Origin: Lachnospiraceae bacterium
Lineage (GTDB): Bacteria; Bacillota; Clostridia; Lachnospirales; Lachnospiraceae
Assembly: GCA_017444545.1 (NCBI GenBank)
Contig: JAFSWJ010000300.1
Span: 1 to 5,530 of the forward strand
DNA length: 5,530 nt
Direction of reading: 5' to 3'
Positions 1-5,530 of the stretch are shown one piece after another (position 1 is the first letter of the stretch; each line of letters opens with the position of its first letter). A program made the translations under genes and the position numbers. Under the pieces are notes generated by a model, which made no database searches, was not told the DNA's origin, and saw nothing but the letters and a program-made list of their open reading frames with translations.

Positions 1-1
1 A

Positions 2-1042
2 AGACTTGATTTTTCGCATAATAAAGCCTCCGAGACGCTTGTCCTGCGTGCCGATGAACTGGGACAGATCGCCCGGACCATCGGAAACATGAGGCATTCG
101 CTGCGTGAGACTGTCAGACAGATAGATCATGTTGCCGATGAGCTTGATGTTAATGCAAAGCAGTTAAAGGAATACACCATCAGGCTCAATGATAATTCTT
201 CTGATAACTCTGCAACCTCCGAAGAGCTGGCGGCCAACATGCAGGAAACTTCCGCGACCACGGAAACCATCAACGGAACCGTTGATACCATGGTGGACAA
301 TACGGAAAAGATCAACGACCTGTCAAACAAGGGAGAGCAGCTTGCATCAGATGTCAGAAGGAAGGCAGCCGACATAAAGAACCAGGTGAACGAGGCTTCA
401 TCGCGTACCACCCAGATTTTTGCCGATGTCAAGGCACAGTCTGATGCAGCCATTGAGCAGAGCAAGGCTGTGGACAAGATAAATGAACTGACAGAGACCA
501 TCAAGAGCATAGCGGGACAGACAAATCTCCTTGCGCTCAACGCATCCATTGAGGCTGCAAGGGCAGGAGAGGCCGGCAGAGGCTTTGCCGTCGTTGCCGA
601 GGAGATCGGACATCTCGCAAACCAGTCCTCGGATACCGTTTCCGGCATCAACGAGATCGTGGAGGAGGTCCACAGATCCGTGGACAATATGTCAGCCTGT
701 CTTGAACGTGCCATCGCCTTTGTGGACAAGGATGTCACCGCAGACTACGGCTCCTTTGCCGAACTTGCCCAGAACTACTCGGATGATGCAAGCTCCTTTG
801 AAGAGAGCATGTCAGGCATCAATGTGGCTGTACACGGTCTTTCGGGCTCCATCGAGGGAGTATCGTCCTCCATCAACGGTATCAACAGGACCATAGGAGA
901 GGCAGCCCACGGAGTCACCGACATAGCACAGAGGACCACCGATATCGTTTCGGTCACGACAGAAACGGATACCATAGCAAACAATACCGTAAACTTCGTA
1001 TCCGAGATGAAGGATATTGTTTCAAGGTTTGTGCTTGAATGA
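2..1042 (+). CDS. Methyl-accepting chemotaxis protein, C-terminal part (5' end outside window)
   Basis: This is the cytoplasmic half of a chemoreceptor that passes a sensed signal to the CheA kinase through CheW. The frame is open from base 2, so the ATG at 89 is an internal Met (residue 30 of the 346 visible), not the start. Residues 18-30 ([13 protein letters not shown]) match the second helix of a HAMP domain. A long heptad-repeat coiled coil follows, and residues 173-201 form the conserved hairpin tip (QTNLLALNA, then [19 protein letters not shown]) that contacts CheA/CheW. The descending arm carries an aromatic-rich segment at 239-266 (FVDKDV..DY..F...YSDDA) that interrupts the plain heptad pattern. 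The protein ends in VSRFVLE, with no NWETF-type CheR/CheB tethering pentapeptide. The sensor domain, membrane segments and ligand cannot be judged because they lie upstream. The family is certain; the specific receptor is unknown. Confidence 0.96.
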   Translation, partial: RLDFSHNKASETLVLRADELGQIARTIGNMRHSLRETVRQIDHVADELDVNAKQLKEYTIRLNDNSSDNSATSEELAANMQETSATTETINGTVDTMVDNTEKINDLSNKGEQLASDVRRKAADIKNQVNEASSRTTQIFADVKAQSDAAIEQSKAVDKINELTETIKSIAGQTNLLALNASIEAARAGEAGRGFAVVAEEIGHLANQSSDTVSGINEIVEEVHRSVDNMSACLERAIAFVDKDVTADYGSFAELAQNYSDDASSFEESMSGINVAVHGLSGSIEGVSSSINGINRTIGEAAHGVTDIAQRTTDIVSVTTETDTIANNTVNFVSEMKDIVSRFVLE

Positions 1043-1055
1043 TCACAGGATCATT
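1038..1055 (+). repeat. Small inverted repeat around the MCP stop codon
   Basis: AATGATC (1038-1044) and GATCATT (1049-1055) pair perfectly as a 7-bp stem with a 4-base loop (ACAG). The left arm contains the TGA stop codon of the MCP gene. The stem is AT-rich and no T-run follows it, so it is not a convincing terminator alone. It may be chance, or a small 3'-end structure acting with the larger hairpin 19 bases downstream. Confidence 0.4.
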
Positions 1056-1073
1056 AATTAAACGATAAAGAAC

Positions 1074-1105
1074 CGGGGGAGATGTGCCGCACCACATCTC
1101 CCCTG
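1074..1105 (+). terminator. Strong hairpin between MCP gene and mutS; probable weak or leaky terminator
   Basis: GGGGAGATGTG (1076-1086) pairs perfectly with CACATCTCCCC (1093-1103) around a 6-base loop (CCGCAC). A G-T pair (1075/1104) and a C-G pair (1074/1105) extend the stem to 13 bp. A long GC-rich stem after a stop codon is what a Rho-independent terminator looks like. However, the following bases (TCAATGTTGT) contain only scattered T residues, so termination may be inefficient. The mutS ribosome binding site begins only 17 bases further on, leaving almost no room for a separate mutS promoter. The hairpin is therefore either read through or part of the mutS 5' leader. The structure is seen directly; its function is inferred. 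Confidence 0.55.
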
Positions 1106-1122
1106 TCAATGTTGTAAAGATC

Positions 1123-1129
1123 AAGAGGT
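1123..1129 (+). promoter_or_regulatory. mutS ribosome binding site
   Basis: AAGAGGT lies directly upstream of the ATG at 1133, with 4 bases between the AGAGG core and the start. The spacing is slightly short but usable. It supports the 1133 start over the internal ATGs at codons 18 and 19, which fall inside the conserved P-MMQ-YL segment and have no comparable upstream sequence. Confidence 0.7.
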
Positions 1130-1132
1130 ATT

Positions 1133-3826
1133 ATGGAAAAGCTTGCCGAATTTGACAGCGAAACATTGAAAAACGTTTCCCCCATGATGCAGCACTATCT
1201 GCAGATGAAGGAGGAATACCCCGACTGCATCCTTTTTTACAGACTCGGTGATTTCTATGAGATGTTTTTTGATGATGCCATCTATGTATCAAAGACGCTG
1301 AAACTGACTCTCACCGGAAAAAGCTGCGGTCTGCCGGAAAGGGCTCCCATGTGCGGAGTCCCTTTTCATGCAGCTGACACCTATATTGACAGGCTTGTTG
1401 CCGAGGGCTCAAAGGTTGCTGTCTGCGAACAGCTCGAGGATCCGAAGGATGCAAAGGGCATAGTCAAAAGAGATGTCATCAGGGTGGTGACCCCCGGCAC
1501 AAATACAAATATCTACGACATGGATTCAGGCTCCAACAGTTACATCATGTGCATAGCCTATATCTGTGACAGCTTCGGCATAGCCACATCTGATGTGACA
1601 ACGGGGGATCTCCTGGTCACCCAGATCGGAAAGGCAGCATCCCTGATCGATGAGATATCCAAGTTTGCCCCAAAGGAGATCATATGCAACCAGTCCTTCT
1701 TTATGAGCGGAGTTGACATCAAGGCGGTAAAGGACAGGTTTAACGTGCCGGTAAATTCCCTGAAGGATCAGGTGTTTGACGAGACGGGAGCAAGGAACAT
1801 CCTTTTGAGACATTTTGGTGTTCAGAATACTGCAGGACTCGGACTTGATGATGTTCCCCAGGGGCTTGTGGCATCCGGTGCTCTTTTGAGCTATCTTTCC
1901 GAAACACAGAAATGCGATCCGAAAAACATCACTGACATAAATGTTTACAACGGCGAAAGCTTCATGACCATAGATTCATCAAGCCGCAGGAATCTGGAGC
2001 TTACGGAGACAATGAGGGAAAAGGAAAAGAGAGGTTCCCTTTTCTGGGTCATAGACAAAACAAAGACAGCCATGGGTTCAAGGATGCTAAAAAACTTTCT
2101 GGCCCAGCCCCTCATTGATCCTGCAGCCATAGAGGAAAGACTTGATGCCGTATCTGAGCTTTCCGAAAAGCTCATGGACAGGGACGAGATCAGAGAATAC
2201 CTGGGAGCGGTCTATGATATCGAAAGACTGATGTGCAGGGTCAGCTACGGAAATGCAAATCCGAGAGACATCATCGCACTCAAAAATTCCCTTTCCATGC
2301 TGGGTCCCGTAAAAAAGGTCCTGTCGGGAGCTGAGTGCAGCCTGTTAAAAAGGATAAACGACAGGATAGACGATTTTCATGAACTTCTGACTCTGATAGA
2401 CAGGGCCGTAGTGGAGGAACCGCCCCTTGCGCTCAGGGAGGGAGGTATCATAAAGCCCGGCTACAATGAGGAGGCGGACAGGCTTCGCTCGGCAAAGACC
2501 GAGGGAAAAAACTGGCTGCTGCAGCTTGAAAATGAGCAAAAGGAAAAGACCGGGATCAAAAATTTGAGGATCAGGTTCAACAAGGTATTCGGTTATTATT
2601 TTGAGGTGACAAACTCCTTTCTGAACCTTGTTCCTGAAAATTTCATCAGAAAGCAGACCCTCACAAACGCGGAAAGATTTACAACGGATGAGCTGAAAAA
2701 GATCGAGGATACCATCCTGAATTCGGAGGAAAGGCTGTGCAGCCTTGAATACGAACTTTTTGATGAGGTCAGAAAAAAGATCGCAGATGAGGTCTCAAAG
2801 ATCAGGGAGAGCGCAAAGGCCGTATCATTGCTGGATGCTTTCTGTTCGCTTTCATATGTTGCCGAACATGAAGGATATGTCAGGCCCTCCATAAATACAA
2901 AAGGGGTCATAAACATAAAGGACGGAAGACATCCTGTTGTGGAAAAGATGATACCTTCCGGCTCCTTTGTATCAAACGATGTGTATCTTGATAATGAAAA
3001 CAACAGGATACTGATCATAACAGGACCGAATATGGCGGGAAAATCCACCTACATGAGGTTTACCGCACTGATCGTCCTGATGGCAGCCATAGGCTCTTTT
3101 GTGCCTGCAAAAAGTGCGGATGTCTGTGTGACGGACAGGATATTCACAAGGGTCGGGGCCTCGGATGATCTGGCCTCCGGACAGTCGACCTTTATGGTCG
3201 AGATGACGGAGGTTGCAAATATCCTCAGAAATGCCACAAAAAACAGCCTGCTCATCCTTGATGAGATAGGCAGGGGGACTTCAACCTACGACGGACTGGC
3301 CATAGCCTGGGCGGTGGTTGAGCATATAAGCAATGTGAAGCTTTGCGGAGGAAAAGCGCTTTTTGCAACACATTATCATGAACTGACAACCCTTGAGGGC
3401 AAGATCCCCTGTGTGAACAATTACTGCTTTGCCGTAAAGGAGAGGGGAGACGAGGTGGTGTTTCTCAGAAAGATCACACGCGGCGGAGCCGACAGATCCT
3501 ACGGTATAGAGGTGGCAAAGCTTGCCGGGGTGCCTCAATCCGTGATAGAAAGAGCAAAGGTCATAGTGGATGAGCTTTCCGACAATGACATAACCGAAAA
3601 GATCGGAAAGCCGAAGTTCCGCGCGGAAAGCAAATCCGGAAAGAGAAACGGCTATGAGCTTGAAAACCAGATGACTCTTTTTGATTTCATGGGGTATGAT
3701 GTGGTGATAGATGAGATCAAAAAGCTGGATCTGTCCAACATGACACCCATGGAAGCCATAAACACACTGTACAAACTGCAATCCGAGGTGAACGAGAGAA
3801 ATGAAAAGAAAGATCCGTCTGCTTGA
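1133..3826 (+). CDS. mutS: DNA mismatch repair protein MutS
   Basis: MutS is a cytoplasmic ATPase that binds mispaired bases and short loops behind the replication fork and recruits MutL. At 897 aa it is slightly longer than E. coli MutS (853 aa). The N-terminal domain has the mismatch-probing F-Y-E at residues 41-43 (Phe41 stacks on the mismatch, Glu43 contacts it). Connector and lever regions follow; the clamp/core region includes NKVFGYYFEVT (483-493) and KQTLTNAERF (507-516). The ATPase domain has Walker A GPNMAGKST (631-639, Lys637), the signature ASDDLASGQSTFMVEMTE (676-693), Walker B ending in DEIGRGTS (710-717) and the FATHYHELT loop (His747). The tail holds QMTLF (846-850), matching the beta-clamp-binding motif of E. 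coli MutS (QMSLL), then a C-terminal helical segment. The start gives an N-terminus about 5 residues longer than E. coli's. No key residue is missing. It overlaps mutL by 26 bases. Confidence 0.99.
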   Translation: MEKLAEFDSETLKNVSPMMQHYLQMKEEYPDCILFYRLGDFYEMFFDDAIYVSKTLKLTLTGKSCGLPERAPMCGVPFHAADTYIDRLVAEGSKVAVCEQLEDPKDAKGIVKRDVIRVVTPGTNTNIYDMDSGSNSYIMCIAYICDSFGIATSDVTTGDLLVTQIGKAASLIDEISKFAPKEIICNQSFFMSGVDIKAVKDRFNVPVNSLKDQVFDETGARNILLRHFGVQNTAGLGLDDVPQGLVASGALLSYLSETQKCDPKNITDINVYNGESFMTIDSSSRRNLELTETMREKEKRGSLFWVIDKTKTAMGSRMLKNFLAQPLIDPAAIEERLDAVSELSEKLMDRDEIREYLGAVYDIERLMCRVSYGNANPRDIIALKNSLSMLGPVKKVLSGAECSLLKRINDRIDDFHELLTLIDRAVVEEPPLALREGGIIKPGYNEEADRLRSAKTEGKNWLLQLENEQKEKTGIKNLRIRFNKVFGYYFEVTNSFLNLVPENFIRKQTLTNAERFTTDELKKIEDTILNSEERLCSLEYELFDEVRKKIADEVSKIRESAKAVSLLDAFCSLSYVAEHEGYVRPSINTKGVINIKDGRHPVVEKMIPSGSFVSNDVYLDNENNRILIITGPNMAGKSTYMRFTALIVLMAAIGSFVPAKSADVCVTDRIFTRVGASDDLASGQSTFMVEMTEVANILRNATKNSLLILDEIGRGTSTYDGLAIAWAVVEHISNVKLCGGKALFATHYHELTTLEGKIPCVNNYCFAVKERGDEVVFLRKITRGGADRSYGIEVAKLAGVPQSVIERAKVIVDELSDNDITEKIGKPKFRAESKSGKRNGYELENQMTLFDFMGYDVVIDEIKKLDLSNMTPMEAINTLYKLQSEVNERNEKKDPSA
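3785..3790 (+). promoter_or_regulatory. mutL ribosome binding site inside the end of mutS
   Basis: GAGGTG lies within the last codons of mutS, 10 bases before the mutL ATG at 3801. A second purine run (GAGAGAA) sits right against the start codon. The site supports the ATG at 3801 and suggests that ribosomes finishing mutS help mutL initiation. Confidence 0.6.
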
Positions 3827-5530
3827 CGAAAACACCATAAACAGGATCGCAGCGGGAGAGGTGATCGAACGTCCGCTGTCGATCGTAAAGGAACTTGTGG
3901 AAAATGCCATCGATGCCGGGGCGGATGCGCTCACCATAGAGATCAAAGGTGGAGGCATAGACATGGTGAGGGTTACCGACAACGGATCGGGGATCGCACC
4001 GGAGGATGTGAGGAATGCTTTTCTCTCACATGCCACCAGCAAGATAGAAAAGGCTGAGGATCTGTTTGCGGTAAAAAGCCTGGGCTTTCGAGGGGAGGCT
4101 CTTTCCTCCATTGCATCGGTATGCCAGGTGGAGCTTGTGACAAAGACCGCAGATGAGATGACCGGTATCCGGTACAGGATAGACGGGGGAGAGGAGGTCT
4201 CCTATGAAGAGATAGGAGCGCCGGACGGGACCACCTTTGTTGCCAGAAACCTGTTCTTTCATACTCCCGCCAGGAGAAAGTTCCTTCGTACCGCAATAAC
4301 AGAAGCAGGATATGTGACAGGCTTTGTGGAGCATCTTGCCATCTGTTATCCTCAGATCTCGGTCAAATATGTGGTAAACGGTTCAAACAGGCTGGTCACT
4401 ACGGGAAACGGGAACAGGATAGAAAATATATACAAGGTATTCGGCAGAGAAACTGCCGGCAGCATATTGAACGTAAAGGCGGAGGATGATCACATAAGGC
4501 TTGCAGGCTATGCCGCAAAGCCCATAGTTGTAAAAAACAACAGGGACCACGAGATCTTTTTTGTAAACGGACACGAGATAAATGACAGGATACTTCAAAA
4601 GGCTGTTGAGGAGGCATACAGGCCCTACCTGATGCAGCATAAATTTCCATTTATCATCCTCATCATAGAGATGGATCCTTCACTTCTTGATATAAACGTT
4701 CATCCAAGAAAGAGCGAGGTCAGATTCGTTGAAAAAACTGTTCTTTTTGAATTTGTAAGAAAAGCCGTGACCATGGCGCTTTCGGAAACGGAGCTTATAA
4801 ATAAAGCCGAGCCGGAAAATCCCGGACAAAAAAGGCCGGAGCCTCCCGCATCGGCCCCCGAACCCTTTGAAACAAAAAGGCGGGAGGAAGTCAAATATGA
4901 AAGCAGCGAGAGCTTCTTTGACGTACTGATGGAGAAACCGGAAACAACATACAGTGCCGCTCCTGTTTCAAAAGTGGATCCATTGCCGGAAACCGGTGCT
5001 CCGGCTGATGATATCCCTGCGGCTGCGCCCGTGCCCGTGCAGCAAAGCCTTGACCTGAAGGTCATGAAACCTGAAAACAAGCCGTATTTCAGGCTGGTGG
5101 GACAGGTCTTTGAGACCTACTGGATCATAGAGTATCAGGACAAAATGTATATCATAGACCAGCATGCGGCTCACGAGAAGGTGATGTACGAAAGGTTTGT
5201 AAAGGATTTCAGGAACCGTCAGGTTGTCTCACAGTATATGAACCCGGCTCTCATCGTGACCCTTTCGGGAAAGCAGGAGGTTACATTAAAAAAATACATG
5301 GAAGCCTTTAATTCCATGGGCTTTGAGATAGAGCATTTTGAGGGTGCAGAGTATGCGCTTCGGGCTGTCCCTTCCGGGTTCATGCAGCTTGAGGACAGGG
5401 ATATATTTACGGGACTTATCGATGAACTTTCGGATGAGACGGATACGGAGGATGTGAGCATCATCCATGACAGGCTTGCCACCATGTCATGCAAGGCCGC
5501 GGTAAAGGGAAATACCGGGCTTTCCTTTGC
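3801..5530 (+). CDS. mutL: DNA mismatch repair protein MutL, endonuclease type (3' end outside window)
   Basis: MutL couples MutS mismatch recognition to downstream repair; in bacteria lacking MutH it nicks the strand itself. The frame is open to the window edge: 576 codons are visible. The N-terminal GHKL ATPase has KELVENAIDAGA (Glu31 catalytic and Asn35, matching E. coli Glu29 and Asn33), DNGSGI (60-65), ATSKI and GFRGEAL (95-101). NLFFHTPARRKFL and DINVHPRKSEVRF (Lys304, equivalent to E. coli Lys307) complete the transducer part, to about residue 335. A Pro/Ala/Glu-rich, probably disordered linker spans about 336-425 and contains QQSLDL (414-419), a possible beta-clamp contact. The C-terminal domain starts near FRLVGQVFETYWII and contains the metal-binding endonuclease motif DQHAAHEKVMYE (453-464) and SCKAAVKG close to the edge. 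The expected CPHGRP motif would lie beyond the window. The start is fixed by the N-terminal alignment and the upstream GAGGTG. It overlaps mutS by 26 bases, so co-transcription is near certain. Confidence 0.98.
   Translation, partial: MKRKIRLLDENTINRIAAGEVIERPLSIVKELVENAIDAGADALTIEIKGGGIDMVRVTDNGSGIAPEDVRNAFLSHATSKIEKAEDLFAVKSLGFRGEALSSIASVCQVELVTKTADEMTGIRYRIDGGEEVSYEEIGAPDGTTFVARNLFFHTPARRKFLRTAITEAGYVTGFVEHLAICYPQISVKYVVNGSNRLVTTGNGNRIENIYKVFGRETAGSILNVKAEDDHIRLAGYAAKPIVVKNNRDHEIFFVNGHEINDRILQKAVEEAYRPYLMQHKFPFIILIIEMDPSLLDINVHPRKSEVRFVEKTVLFEFVRKAVTMALSETELINKAEPENPGQKRPEPPASAPEPFETKRREEVKYESSESFFDVLMEKPETTYSAAPVSKVDPLPETGAPADDIPAAAPVPVQQSLDLKVMKPENKPYFRLVGQVFETYWIIEYQDKMYIIDQHAAHEKVMYERFVKDFRNRQVVSQYMNPALIVTLSGKQEVTLKKYMEAFNSMGFEIEHFEGAEYALRAVPSGFMQLEDRDIFTGLIDELSDETDTEDVSIIHDRLATMSCKAAVKGNTGLSF
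5027..5040 (+). repeat. Short tandem hexamer GCCCGT in the mutL linker
   Basis: GCCCGT occurs twice in tandem (5027-5032, 5033-5038) followed by a partial third unit (GC). It encodes part of the AAAPVPV stretch of the disordered linker. The six-base unit keeps the frame, so copy-number change would only add or remove two residues. It is very short and may have no significance. Confidence 0.5.
5275..5318 (+). promoter_or_regulatory. Candidate -1 frameshift signal inside mutL
   Basis: Three elements follow one another. An SD-like AGGAGG lies at 5275-5280. After 7 bases comes A_AAA_AAA at 5288-5294, positioned so that both Lys codons (497 and 498) sit in the X_XXY_YYZ register. After 2 more bases there is a perfect 7-bp hairpin, CATGGAA (5297-5303) with TTCCATG (5312-5318) and an 8-base loop. 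A -1 slip would add I-H-G-S-L and stop at TAA (5309-5311), giving a 503-residue product. The order of parts resembles the E. coli dnaX signal, but the hairpin is of modest strength and the spacer is shorter than usual. The sequence elements are certain; frameshifting is speculative. Confidence 0.3.

Noticed and set aside
127..738. Minus-strand open frame of 203 codons opposite the MCP gene
   Set aside because: It lies wholly antisense to a certain MCP coding region, and its Ser/Ala/Leu-rich composition is what the reverse complement of coiled-coil codons gives. No ribosome binding site or recognisable domain was seen.
89..1042. ATG at 89 as the true start of a short soluble MCP
   Set aside because: The frame continues upstream to the window edge with HAMP-like residues (DELGQIART) before this Met, and no good ribosome binding site precedes it.
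1035..1069. Possible mutS promoter (TTGAAT near 1035 with AT-rich TTAATTAAACGATAAA downstream)
   Set aside because: No hexamer at proper 16-18 base spacing matches TATAAT well. The AT-rich tract alone is not enough to call a promoter.
2311..2317. In-register A_AAA_AAG heptamer in mutS, with similar ones at 2089-2095 and 2773-2779
   Set aside because: No SD-like element at a suitable distance combined with a convincing downstream hairpin was found. These look like chance products of adjacent Lys/Asn codons and serve as background for the mutL candidate.
3281..4111. Minus-strand open frame of 276 codons across the mutS-mutL junction
   Set aside because: It is antisense to the conserved MutS ATPase and MutL GHKL regions, both clearly coding on the + strand. 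The predicted product is low-complexity and matches no family I know.
5288..5294. The A7 run as a sequencing or assembly frameshift in mutL
   Set aside because: The MutL frame is intact on both sides (TLKK then YMEAFNSMGF) and matches the family, so no frame disruption is present.

Overview
The window holds three genes, all on the + strand and densely packed: the 3' end of a methyl-accepting chemotaxis protein (MCP) gene, a complete mutS, and the first 1.7 kb of mutL, which runs off the right edge. The only non-coding stretch is the 90 bases between the MCP gene and mutS. No RNA genes, insertion sequences, CRISPR arrays or phage genes are visible.

The organism is most likely a motile or once-motile Firmicute of the class Clostridia, plausibly Lachnospiraceae. 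The reasons are the resemblance of MutS and MutL to remembered clostridial proteins rather than proteobacterial ones, an endonuclease-type MutL (DQHA...E...E motif), purine-rich Shine-Dalgarno sequences, heavy use of AGG/AGA (Arg) and ATA (Ile) codons, and moderate G+C. This placement is inference; no database search was possible.

Layout. Bases 2-1042 encode the end of a HAMP domain and the whole cytoplasmic signalling hairpin of an MCP. Bases 1043-1132 hold two inverted repeats: a small one straddling the MCP stop codon and a strong GC-rich hairpin just upstream of the mutS ribosome binding site. Bases 1133-3826 are mutS (897 aa), with all expected mismatch-binding, clamp and ATPase motifs and a C-terminal beta-clamp-binding motif. 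mutL starts at 3801, inside mutS, overlapping it by 26 bases, and is open to the window end (576 codons visible).

MutS recognises mismatches and small loops and recruits MutL. In bacteria without MutH, MutL itself nicks the new strand, helped by the replication clamp. The overlapping genes imply coupled, roughly matched production of both proteins. The MCP gene is functionally unrelated and probably a separate unit.

Most of the window is ordinary housekeeping DNA. The most interesting signal is inside mutL at 5275-5318: an internal Shine-Dalgarno-like AGGAGG, an in-frame A_AAA_AAA slippery heptamer and a perfect 7-bp hairpin follow each other in the order of the dnaX -1 frameshift signal. 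A -1 slip would give a 503-residue MutL lacking most of its endonuclease domain. This is a hypothesis; similar heptamers without the flanking elements also occur in mutS, so chance is a real alternative.
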